DNA from: Diphasiastrum complanatum
Taxonomy: Eukaryota; Streptophyta; Lycopodiopsida; Lycopodiales; Lycopodiaceae
NCBI GenBank assembly: GCA_029204225.1
Contig: MU832104.1
Span: forward strand, 23,131-87,130
Length of the DNA stretch: 64,000 nucleotides
Direction: 5' to 3'
Below the pieces are notes generated by a model. It had not been told where the DNA came from and did no database searches. It was given only the letters and a program-made list of their open reading frames with translations. A program made the translations under genes and the position numbers. Shown here piece by piece: positions 23,300 through 35,900 of this stretch (positions are counted from its first letter, which is position 1; each line of letters begins with the position of its first letter).

Positions 23300-25450
23300 T
23301 CAATGGTTGTCAATTACAGACTTATATCTCTGCTAAATGTGTTGTACATGTGGAGTTGCATGTCCAATCATCCCTCAAGCATTAGAATGATAAAAGGCAA
23401 TAGTGATTGGTGCATCATCAAGAGAAGGAATACTTGGCAAAGTAGGCGGACGGCCATGGGCAAGTAAGAATGTAAAAACATTTGTGCTAGAACTGTTAGA
23501 GCTATTATGATGGTACTTGGCAAAACATAAATGTTGATCTCAATCACATCTAGTAGAAACAAAATGACACAAGTAATACTCTAAGACACAATTAATGACC
23601 ATAGATTGTGTGTTAGCATGTGAATGGTAAGTAGAACCTATAGTGGAACCTATGAGTATCTTGATATGCAAGATATGCATCAACTTGGTCAAGAATTCAG
23701 AAGTAAATTTGGTATCTCAATTCTTGAAAATGGATTGTGGAAGACCATGTAAGTGAGAAATATTTGAAAGAATAATGCAACCACACCACTTTTTTGACAC
23801 GAATGAAATGAGTTTGATTGGACAACCTTCACCAAGCAAGAATCATGATTACGTTGGGTACAAAGAAGGCTAAGGATGAAGTCCATGGAGATATTCCAAG
23901 AAAACCATTATCATTAGCAACCAAGAAACTCAAAAACTCAATTTTGTATAACAAAGCCTACATTTAGACTGTTTGGCATATAAATGATGGAACACTGGTG
24001 AGTCAAGAGCAAGAAAATGTATTTGTAAATGGCATGCATGCACAACAAGAGTGATTTTTTTATTTATTTTTTTATCATTGAAATAGACAAGGACACATTG
24101 GCGAAGGAATGTAGAATATTGTTCGTGTCATTTTGGCAAGTAGGAAGGCCAATGGAAATACCAAAATGTAACACTTTGAATTCAGATAGGTTGAAATGGG
24201 TACGAAAAACAGTTATGTACTCATTAGATCGATGCATACAGATTTAGTAATAATCAAAACAAAAGTCAATTCATGGGAAACTATTATTTTTAATTTGGAC
24301 CAATTTGTCAAAATGATTATCCATTTGGGTACAGGAATACTGGTTACAGATGATTAGTTTGTTTAGGCAAAGACATTCAATACCATCTTTCTTGTCAAAA
24401 AATGAAACAAGGGTACCAAAGGGCTAGGCCTAGAAACAATCAAGCCTTGGCATAACAAAGTACATACTTAACACTAGACTTGATCACATTCAAATTTGGA
24501 CATACGATATGAAGGATGTGAGACACAAGATCTATGTGATTGACATTTTGCAATGTCGATAGAAAAGACGATTGCTTATCAACATAGAAAGATCATAAAG
24601 TATATGAGGCAAAGGTGGAGCAATAAGTGATAATGAATTATTTAAATCAAGTGATTGCGCCTGCTAGACGCATGAAAGTCGTGGGAAGGTTACACATGAA
24701 CCGCTTGCCAGAGACAAGTTGGTATTCTTGCTAAGAACCAATCCAAGAAAAAAATATGTTGAATATCCTTGAGAAAAGAATAACATATGTCGTGTCAAAT
24801 TCATTATCATAGATCCCAAAGGGGCAAATGAACCAACTCCAAGAATGTTGTCATATCATGTAATAGGAAAAATATAAAGATCTACCTAACCAATAAAATC
24901 TCAATTCAATACTTCAACTCTTGAAAATTATAAGTGCTAGGAAATATGAGAACTAACGACCTCCACCCATAAAGGCTGAACTATATCAACTAGCATAGCC
25001 CGTGTGCAAGTGAGATCTTAAAGAAAAAATGAGGGTTGTTTGTATCAATCGATGCAATAAACTCACGACAAGTGATGTGCACCTAGAGGTGAATATGACA
25101 TGGACTAGCTTACCAGCCCAAGTAGCTTCAGCAAGCTGAGTATGGCACTTAGCAGAATCAAAAGGATAAAAAAGGGTGTCAGTAGCCGGATCATCAACAA
25201 GTTGGAAGTAATGACAAATTTACAACAAGGTCATCAATAGTATCAATCTCATGAAAATAAACAACAGTGGTAGTAGGGGCCTAAGGACACTTGTGAACAA
25301 TATGCTCTTGCAATTAAAATAGAAATGCTTCTAGCAAAATTTAGACATCTCAGTGATACTATAAGACAAGGAGCCATGAGAGGCTTGGGAATAGAAGAAG
25401 AAAAAGAACTAACAATAAGAGGAGACAAAACAACATGTCATGAGAAAGGG
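23300..25450 (-). mobile_element. Highly decayed Ty3/gypsy element
   Basis: Weak blocks occur in gypsy order on the minus strand. A knuckle-like EHIVHKCP...APTTTVVYFHEID lies at about 25310-25230. RT blocks NLPTTFMRL (near 24690-24665; compare TNAPATFMRL) and DLVSHILHIV...VLCYAKA..FLG lie at about 24560-24420. An integrase core, SMDFILSLLCTQRNHDSCLV, lies at about 23885-23700. Stops are frequent and no LTR was identified. Confidence 0.62.
23689..23892 (-). pseudogene. Gypsy integrase core remnant
   Basis: The frame MDFILSLLCTQRNHDSCLV continues with HSCQKSG and YMVFHNPFSRIEIPNLLL. This follows the chromovirus-type pattern SMDFI.GLP.TQ.G.DSI.VVVD, then LHGLP.SIVSDRD.KF, with key residues lost. 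Confidence 0.62.
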
Positions 25451-28400
25451 TGAGATATACAAACTTTGAATTCTAGAAGGACCCTATAAAAAATACTACG
25501 CAGGAGAGAAAAACTCATTGGAATTTTTGAACAAAAAGTTTTTCATGTCTACGCACTCATATGAAATTTCTTAACCATGTCGGTCAGTTTTCTAGTCAAC
25601 CTGGTCGTGTTATGTCATTTATTGATAGTTGTGATAATTTTAACCACCATTTCTTCCCAAGTATGCAAAATTTGAAAACCTTTCATGATCATGTCATAAA
25701 ATAAGATGCACGTTTTTTTTATGGCATGAGGATGTAGTGAACACCAACTTTTTCACAAAACTATGAAGGGCAATAAATATTCAAGCATGTCTCTTATATG
25801 CTCTCATATAACATATGTAGTCTACAAAATAGTCATTTTATTGTAATATTTCAAAATTTGTTTATGATTTGTACAAGTTCTTCTAAGATGTCTAAATTTC
25901 ATCTTCATATCTATCTCCTTGCAAAATTAGCTCCAATATTTCAAACAAAATATGAAAAGATCTTTGAAATCAATGAATGTGTGCACCACAAAATGGATAA
26001 CAAAACAAACTTGGACCTGTGAACTCAAGGAATTTTGTATCCATTGGATCCAAGCCTAATGCAACATTTGAACTTCAGTTCAGTTACTCGACACATCCTA
26101 TCTGTGTGGACCAAATGGCTTTGATGGATCCTTTGAAAAGTTAAAATGTAGATTGTAAAACGAAATTGTTTGATTTTTGCTTATACTAAAAAGGAACACA
26201 TGTTACTTAAAATCATGCAAGAGATTTAAAAATCTCCAAAAGGAAATATGTTCATTGCATAAGATTACATTAGATTTTAACGAAGAGAATGAATTTTTTT
26301 TTTTTAAAATATAGAACAATTAAAATTAAAATAACAAGAGCCATTACGTAAATCATATGTACAATTCATAGATGTAGACAAAACAAGACAATAAAATGTC
26401 ATAAACGTAAGCAACCAATATTAAAAGACATCAGTGACCTTTCTTCAAAACATGGATATCAAAATTAAAGTATTCAAACTTTTAAGTTTTCTTTTGGGCA
26501 TTCTTTTGTTTACAATGAGTTTGTTTAGATTTTCTTGTTCATGTTGCTATTTAATCTTTAACTCCTATTTTTTTCTGGATCAGTGATAGTTGCACAACAA
26601 AATCTAAACAACAATTCAAGCTTAGGAAAATCTTTGGGTTCAATATTAAAGAGTAAGTCAGCACACTCTTATTGAATAACAATAAATCTAAAAAACTGAA
26701 TTCAAATTAGCAAAACTCGTAACAAGTCATGTTGGTAAGATTATAGTGTGGTAGTCATGGACTACTACCATACACATGTACTACAAGACCTATATTCATT
26801 TGTTGGCCATAAGCATTTCAAATCATGTGCAAGCCTAAAGGCCTGCCTTTATGCATTTACTTTGCAACTGGTCGAGGCCTAACTGCTACTATTTTTGTTC
26901 CTAAGTGGGGGTCCTATCGAGGGGGCGCAAACCTTCCAGCAGGCTGCACAATTTTCCCTCGTGACCCTAATTTAGATAGGTCAGGTCAAGCACATAGAAG
27001 CTTCATCTTAGGACTGTTGAGTATATAAGTCTTATGTACATTTTTTTTTCACCTTTGGATATTGGTATTTCTTGAGCTCTTCGTGGGAGACTCATCACTA
27101 TTGCTTGTAAGGCTTAAGCTATTGACTACATGTGATGTACTTCAATCTTCTGTAGTAGAATATCACTGCTGCCTCATTTATGATCATCTTTGCTTCATTG
27201 ATATTGATAACCTTCTCTCAGCTATGTTTGACCCCATATCAGAACCATGGAGGAGAGGGACAGCTAATTTTGAAATAGGCTCCTAAGCACATATCCAATT
27301 GAGATGGAGCTCAAAGGATCAGGACACGTGATTATGAACATTGGTGTCAGGGTTTTTGAATCTCTTGCTCAACTAGCCCCTGTGGATGTAAAAGGCAGGG
27401 AGCTTGATTCGTTTTTAGAAAGGTTAAAAATGTGTCCTTTGCTAAGGTAGAATAACATTTCACCTGATTGTTTCGTATCGTAAGCCTGATATTACTGAAC
27501 ATATTCATAATAGACCCTCTTCTTTATGGGCAGCAGGCTTTAGCAGAGTCTCAGCAATGATGTATGTCATTCATTATTAAAATGTTTGCTTGTAAAATTA
27601 AATGAATGGTGGCAGCTGCATTTCAATAGACTTCATAAGAATATGTTCTTGATGCATAAAATCACCACATGTTAGCAGTAAGTTGAAAGTGCTCAAAGCT
27701 TGTCCTAGGATCAAGCTTGAAAAGGAGCACTGATTTCTGCTATTTTCAAAGAATATGATTAACCGAGCAATGTGCAATAAATAGACCAATGTTCATCAAT
27801 ATTCTTTGATTTAAAGATATGCTTACCATTGATAACAATGTCACAAGATTCTGCCTACCACCAATGGTGATGGCATCTATTCACACAACTTCTGAAATTT
27901 CAATTGAGAAACTTTGTAAGCCTTAAGAAATAAGAAAAAAGGTGGTCTGTAATGTAGTTGATCACTGTTTGTTCTAATATGTCAGATAGACAGTTCTTTG
28001 TGTATGTACATGCACTTTTCAAAAAAAAATTATAAGTTTCTATACTAAGCTAGGACAGCATATTTAAAGCATTCCAGCATCCACTCAAACTGCAAATAAA
28101 TCAAAATCTGGAAACTGTGCAGCGGACCAAAAGCAGACATGCTGAATTGACCAGCATTGCATGTGCCCTGAAAGAAACAGTGTTTGTAGGTGAAAATTTG
28201 GTGATATAAGCTTTTTTGTACTAGCTCAAAGAATGGTGAGTCTCATTCATCGTGAGTTAGATTGAGACCCGATTAAAAGGTCGCAGAACATTTCTCCGTG
28301 ATTGTATAGATGTGATTCTCGGCCTCAAAGTGCAGAGTGGTATCACATCATGAATCGGATGTTTGTGTGCATCACATCAGCATCCCTGGCAGTTTCAGCA

Positions 28401-29030
28401 CTGAGTGTTATCCACAACCTCAAGATGACTGATGAGTTGCAGAAAATCTTGAATGCACAAGGTCCAGAAGATATTAGTTGATGAACATCTGCAGAAGAAG
28501 TAGCTCAGGTTAGTGTGACAGATTTTCAACACGACATTGTCAACCAATTTCAACACATTATCATAAGCAAGGAATGCTTTTATTTGGAAAGCTAGTTGTT
28601 GTCATGTCGGTTCTGAAAAAGTGCTCACCTAAAGTCCTAATCAACTTGACTATCTTGAAAAGGGATCAAAAAACGAAATCTTAAGCAGACAGCCATCTAC
28701 CTGCTGTAAACAGCAAAAGTTGCTATCTTTCATAAAACAAACCACCTCATAATCTCAAAAGGTGCCATATATGATTCATGAACATGGATATTGGACAGCC
28801 ACCAACAAACATTGACCACTATTGGATAAGAAACTAAAAAAGAAACATGTCTGAAAATACCCGATAAGAGACATTCAAATAAGAAACATGCTCTAAAATT
28901 TCATCTTATTTTGAGCTGGGCCTGCTTAGGCAAGTGCACATAAAGCCCTTTTGACCTCCTTCTAAATTTGGGGCCCAAAGTTTGAATATTGAACGTTTCA
29001 AACATCTTGGAAACCCAGCGAATGCTTCTG

Positions 29031-29033
<3 letters not shown>
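25450..29033. other. No gene seen; downstream side of GET4
   Basis: AT-rich sequence with short frames only (for example 27062-27286) and no known domain. A 43-codon frame at about 28351-28482 is also unassigned. The part nearest 29589 may include the GET4 3' UTR. Confidence 0.5.

Positions 29034-29110
<77 letters not shown>
29034..29110. repeat. (GA)n microsatellite
   Basis: About 77 bases of pure GA, about 480 bases beyond the GET4 stop. Confidence 0.95.
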
Positions 29111-29113
<3 letters not shown>

Positions 29114-29588
29114 ATAAGGATGTCTTATATTGTCTAAAATGAGTTTTACACTGAAGGATGACATGGCAAATCTACCATGAAACGTGAATGCCATTACCCC
29201 TACAAGAACTTGCATTCAAAGGTTTTAAGTATTCAACCATGATAAGAAATATCTTGTTAGAGAATGAGATAGAGTAAGATAATATAGACAAGTTTATGCA
29301 AAGCAGTTCCCATCCTTCATATGACTCTCACGAAATAGAGCACTAGTTATTGGAGGCAAGCTTGAAAGGGATGGCAAATAAACAAAGTCATGTGTTTTTA
29401 TCTTGATCTTCTTATTGAGGACTTTATATTTCAAGAAACTTTCCAAAACATATAAATCTCATTCTCAAAGTAGAGGTAAAATTAATCACTCAGGAGTCAG
29501 CTATAATCTTTCCAGTATTTACTTCAAAATGTCCTTTTCTCCTTGGAAAAAAATCAAATATAGCAAAGAATTAACCAAAGCAGCCTAG

Positions 29589-29678
29589 TCAACCCACCTT
29601 CATAATGTCTCCAAACATATTCTGGAAGCCACTTTTTCGACGAACCCCATAGAACTTCTCTGCTATGTCATCGAGAAG
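29589..29678 (-). CDS. GET4: GET4 last coding exon
   Basis: 90 nt. The acceptor TTTTTGTAG precedes CTT CTC GAT GAC. It encodes LLDDIAEKFYGVRRK, FQNMFGDIMKVG and a TGA stop (29591-29589). The sequence AAG|GTGGGT could also be read as a donor, which would put the stop in a further exon; the in-frame TGA two codons on fits the usual short GET4 end. Confidence 0.85.
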   Translation of the reverse strand, partial: LLDDIAEKFYGVRRKSGFQNMFGDIMKVG

Positions 29679-29926
29679 CTACAAAAACGGATATCGACAT
29701 GTCAGTATGTCATAAAAAACAATCACGGATCTGTGCAACTTTTAAGGCATGCTAGCACTTTGTGATGGGACAACACACCTCATCCAATGAAGGATCACGT
29801 TCAATGCTCATCTTGTAATTCTCTCTTAGCATGCGGAACAAAGGTAATGCATCACGCTCTAAACTGTATCATTGAGGAACAAGCCAAGGAATGTTAGTGC
29901 ACATAAAAGGACTAGCTATTGACAAA

Positions 29927-29993
<67 letters not shown>

Positions 29994-32900
29994 CTTTCAT
30001 TGCTATCTTTAAGACCTATGGTATATAATACACACATGTACATGTAACAACAAGTAAGAGTAAGTGAAATAAATCCTAAAGCTAGACTAGGCTAAATGAT
30101 TTCTAGATGTTATACATTAGCCATCCAATTGTAAAAGCCCAAATATGTTCATGCTAACAGAGTTGTGTACACAAATAGAAATAGAACAAATTAGATGTAT
30201 TTAGAAATCTACCAATGATCATGAGGCTCTATCGTATTGTACATGTCAAAAGCATACACTCCATGCAATGCTTATGGCAATTGACATACACTGCTAAATA
30301 TATGCAAAATCTGTAAAAACTTGATATAAAAACTAACGCTATCCATAGAATGACTAATAGTCAAAGAGGTTTCACTAAGTATTGTCTACTTGAATTAGTT
30401 AAGTACAAAACAAAACAAGATAAAGTACAAGACTGAAGTACTACACATCATTCATCATAATGATGACACAAGTCTTGAAGAAAGAAGTCTATTATAAAGG
30501 TACTAAAGTACAATGATATCAAGTACAAAAATGGTAGCATAACAATGCTATCCTAGATTCTATACTAGCTTGCTACTAGGGCCTCTTTTTATAGATTTTT
30601 CTCTCTCTAGCTCTACCTACCACCACCTACCACTAGGCACATAGTCCTAGGATAAAGGCTACTAGATTGTACTGTGATAGTTTAGTTCCGTATAGAAGGC
30701 TGTGAGTGTCTTGATTCGTTGTCTGAAGTGTTTCCAGGGGCAGATTCGGCTGATTTTTTGAACTCTGCAGATTGAACAAAGACTATTGTACCTAAACAGT
30801 CTGAATGGTTCGCAAAGAAGGATGTAAAGTACTGTTTTTCACTATAGAAGTCATTATTTGCTAATTTAGGCAATTTTAGTAGTTTCTTGATTAATTTTTA
30901 GGTTTTTTGGCCTAAATCAAGAAGACTACTATTTTTAACAACTAAAGTACGGTTTGTAGAAAAATGTAGCACAATAAATTCTATTTTTGGCTATTGCTCA
31001 TGATACTTGCAGCGGAACGCGTTCCGCTGCATGGAACGTTCCAGAACGCTCGTTCTAGAATGCTAGCATTCCGGACAGTGGAATGCTGTCTGGAACACTT
31101 TTTTTTAAGCTTTTTCTTTTTGAAAAATTCAAAAAGAAACACTTAATACATTAAAAAAAAAAAACCTGATTAGCAGTACCAAAAAACTGATGTACTGCGT
31201 AAAAAAATTTATGTTAAAAAATCTGTTTTTTTACAAAAATTAAAAAAAAAAAACTGATGCGCATGTTCCGGGAAACCCTAATGGGATTTCCCGAAACGTG
31301 TTCTTGAACGTGTTCCGGAATGCCCCATGCAACTATGGCTCATGCTTACTTTTTTGGCAAAATTCCAAGAATTGCAAGCAGTAGAAACTGCACTTAAAGT
31401 TTTTGCTATACGTAAAAGGTCTACAATACCAATGGGTTTGGGGGGAGCTTAACACTGATTAACCCGATTTCATGTGATTCCTTAAATGATAATTGTTATC
31501 ACCTGACGACCTTGGACGATGTCACATGAATGGTTCATAAAATTGTTTTCTATTATATGGTAACTCTTCCTTGAAAAATCAATAAATCCTTTTCTGATTA
31601 TATGGGTCGATTCTATAAGAGGTAACAAAGAAAATCTTTGGATAAGTCATTCAGATGTATGTGTTGGGTCATTAACTGTATTAAGTTACACGATGCAACA
31701 CATATTTTTGACTTTCAAGATTTTTCAAAGTTCTTCTTTAAACTTCTCTTTTGCCATATCTAGACTGATATGCACCTCCTGGAAACTCACGTAGTTTCCT
31801 ATTAAAAGGGGGAGAAGTAGGTGGATAGAAAGTTATCTCCGAGAAATATCTATAACATTGATCCCAGGACGAATCCTTAATATGTATAGATGAAAGACCC
31901 GTTTCTAGAATTAGGATCGATAGATATATTTTGGAATCTTCTAAAGATTGTGGTGATATCTAGTTAGAAGATGTAAGGGAAGGAAAATTAGAAGACATTC
32001 TTGTAGTAGACAAGTTACTGATGACGAATATGATCAATTTGTATCAGAACTAGAGAGTTCTATTATAAGAAATGGTTTGATCCTTGTGGTTGTGATCAGC
32101 TTGATCTTAGTAAGAACTAGGATCTGAGTTGATGCAAGAAATGAAATTCCCTCCAACATTATATTCTTTGAAATAATCTCCAATGGAGATTTTGGTTACA
32201 AAATAGCACTCTTTGAGTAATATTATCTCTTAGAGTTAACTAGGTTACACGATTCTCAGTTAAAAAAGTGTTGCTTGTAGTTTGAGTGAGATCTGTAGAG
32301 ACATGCTATGTAGTGAATCATTGTGAGATCATGTTTTCTTTGCACAACTATGGATCTACAATGAATATGCATGCATAAACTAGTAAAACATAGGCATATT
32401 GATGAGAATTGTTTGAATACAATTACTCTAGGTTAATAATGATTTCTTGATGAGAATTACTTATTGACCTAGAATGGGTTTAGAATCAGATTGAATGTGG
32501 TGTTTAAATTGGAACCCACACCTAAGCATTCCAATATTTCTAAATCAGGTACAACTAACCGGATTAGGAGCGTTACTTCTGAGTTAGTTGGTTTAAATCA
32601 CAGAGTATCACACTCAGTGATACTGTAATTTATTTGTATTGCGCTTATAAGTCACAACTTTTATGAGTCATTTTTGGATTCATTTAGAGGGCTACGTGCA
32701 TAGGATACCTGAGAAATTTAAAGGATGGGAATCTATCTTGGAAACTCAGATGGAGTTGGATAGTTGATGTAAGCCAAAAGTCACAACTTCTCGTAAAGAA
32801 GTTCTAGTGAATCTTTTAAGTTATTTTAGATAAAAACTAAAGAGTAATAGAATCTAGACGTACTCTGGATTGGACCCTAACTTTGGAATGACACTTTGTG

Positions 32901-35900
32901 CCATGTCTAGAGTAAGGAAATTTTGAGGATTAGGCATCGTAAAGTGAGTGATTAAAATCCGAAACTTTCCTTGTGGAAACTACTTTTTAGTGAAACTCAT
33001 GTGTCTTCTAAGAATAATAATATTCATGTTCTCTTATTATTGAGTATAGAATAAAGACCCGATGAGTTCTACTAAGTCCCATGTGCTAAACATAGCACAT
33101 GGGACTTAGTAGAACCACCAATTGGCAAGAAACCCATTGGTTGCAAATGGGTATACAGGACTAAGTACCATGCAGATGGAAGTATAGCAAAGCACAAGGC
33201 AAGATTGGTGATCAAAGGGTATGCACAAAGTAAAGGCATCGACTATGAGGAGACCTTTGCGCCGGTCTGTAAGTGGAATACTCTATGTCTACTTGTTGCT
33301 TTAGCTTCACATTTTGGTTGGCCTTTGCATCAGATGGATGTGAAATCTGCTTTTCTAAATGGTGAGTTAGAAGAAGAAGTGTTCATGGATCAACCTGAAG
33401 GCTTTGTAGCGAAGGGATAGGAAAATTAAGTATGTCGCTTGAAGAAAGCGCTTTATGGTCTTAAACAGGCACCACGATGCTTACTTTCGTTCAAAGGGGA
33501 TGGTGAGAACACATTATGATCCAAATCTATATGTCTTATGCTTTGATGGTATGGTTGCTTTGATTGCTCTTTATGTTGATTACTTGATTATTACGGGAAA
33601 TAATCAAGAGATGATAGACATGATCAAGAAAGACCTCATGGAACAATTCGAGAAAGGCACTTCAGATTATGGCTTGATTTACAGGAAGCATGATGGTTTA
33701 CCTGAGTTGTGTGGCTATGTGGATGCGGATTGGGGAGGTGACTATGATGATCGTAGATCCACCACAGGGTATGTATTCCAGGTTTGTGGTAGTTGCTTTT
33801 CCTGGTCTAGTAAAAAGCAAAGTACAATTTCTCTATCCACCACAGAAGCAGAGTATAAGGCAATGTGTAGTGCAGCACAGGAAGCTATATGGTTAAGACA
33901 AATCTTGGAAGTTGGCATGAAGCAGAAAAATCCCACGACATTACATCTCCCATGGCCTTGACCCAAATGTCATCATCCTTCGCTTCACAATAAGTCGAAG
34001 GTTCTTTGCTTTGAATAATGCTAGATAAGAGAGCATAATTTGCTTCATACCTTTCAGGTTGTGTCTTCTCTCTTGTTGATCTTCGTAGCTCTCCCTGGCT
34101 AGATGATCCTGGAAAGTCATCCATGTCGCGGCTCTCCAACAATCTCTCAAACCACTTAGGGAGTTTCCTGTCAGGTGATCGGCTTCCTGGTGAAAATGTA
34201 TCCCACTATACATCCTTCTCCTTGCGTTTGTCACCTGCAACTTCAATCCTTCTTGCACCAAAAGGTTTGTCCCTACCTCTCCAACCTATCTCTTGAGGTT
34301 GAGTAGTAGTATCTTGAGATGTATCCTCTTTTTCATCACTTGGAAGGTCAATGAATGGATCATCATCAGGTGGTATCCTCACTATACCATCTTTCCCACT
34401 GGATGTCTCTATCTTCTCAGCATCCTTGTCTTCATACATCTTGGATTCATCGAAGATAACATCACGACTTATATGGACTTTGTTTTCCACTGGATCAAAA
34501 CATCTATAGCCCTTCACACGATCATCATATCCTAGGAATATACACTTGATAGCTTTTACATCAAGTTTACGTCTCTCTTCCTTAGGAACGTGTACAAAGG
34601 CCTTACATCCAAAGATTCGCAAGTGGTTCACCTTTGGCTTCTTCTTCGTGAATGCTTCCTCAGGTGTTATCTTTGGTATGGCAATGGTAGGACTTCTATT
34701 TTGAAGATAGACTGTTGTGCTGCATGCTTCTGACCAAAAATCTTTTGGTAGTTTCATCTCAGCTAGCATAGATCTGGCACTTTCCACAGTCGTCCGATTC
34801 TTGCGCTCAGCTACACCATTGAGAGCAGGAGTATGAGCTTGCGTAAATTGTCTTTTAATCCCACATTGATCACAAAGATCATTGAAGTCATTAGACTTGT
34901 ACTCACCTCCACTATCTGATCTTAGGACTTTGATCTTCCAACCTGTCTGATTTTCGACCAATGCTTTGAAGCTTTTGAAGTTGTCAAATGCATCTGATTT
35001 CTTCTTCAAGAAGTAGATCCACGTCTTACATGACATATCATCAATAAAGGTCATGAAATAGAAGGCTTTACCTAAGGACATGGTCCTCATAGGCCCGCAT
35101 ATATCTGTGTGGATTAAATCCAGGATGTTCTTTGCTCTTGCAACACCCCCTTTATTGAACTTCTCTCGATGTTGCTTCCCATATACACAAGATTCGCACA
35201 TTGATTTCAAGTGATCTTCTATGGTAGGCAATCCTGTTACCATCTCCAATTTTCTCATCAAACTGAGGCTTCCCAAGTTCAAGTGACCAAGCCTCTTATG
35301 CCACAACTCAGTTTGCGATGGAATGGACGATACAAGTCCATGTTGCCCCTTGATTGTAACATTCAACTTGTACAATTTTGTATTGGGCTCTCTTACTCCA
35401 TCCGCAATAACTTTGAACTTTTGGTTCACATCCTTCACAAAGCAACGATCATGGGCGAAGTCTACTTTCAACTTTTGATCAATAATGACTCCAACAAAAA
35501 GTAGATTTTTCTTCAAACCCGGTACGTAAAGTACCTCCCTGATCATCCTGCTTTTGCCATCAGGTAGTTGGATTGAAACGGTGCCTATCCCCTTGATCTT
35601 GCACACCTCGCCATTTTCTTGTGAAACGGACGTTCCATTATCCAACACTTTCATGCTACTGAACCAATTCTTGTTACCTGTCATGTGTCTTGTGGCTCCC
35701 GAGTCAATATACCACGCTTGATCATCTTGATTAGATGACAATGCAGATATGAAGATGCTAGAGTCTTCAATCTCACCCTCATCGACAAGGTTACCTGCTT
35801 GTTTTGGTTTCCCCTTGCCTTGTTCCGCCAGGAATTTGCGACATTCACTCTTCCAATGGCCCTTTTTACCACAATGGAAGCACTTGCCTTTCTTCTTGGT

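Noticed and set aside
29589..29610. GTGGGT after the GET4 DIMK codons as a splice donor
   Set aside because: An in-frame TGA follows two codons later and fits the normal end of GET4. I kept the stop but noted the alternative.
33067..33114. Perfect hairpin as a terminator or miRNA precursor
   Set aside because: One arm is copia coding sequence, so it is better explained as a fold-back at a rearrangement breakpoint.
34293..34535. Plus-strand frame opposite copia H pol
   Set aside because: Antisense shadow of the integrase C-terminal region without motifs.
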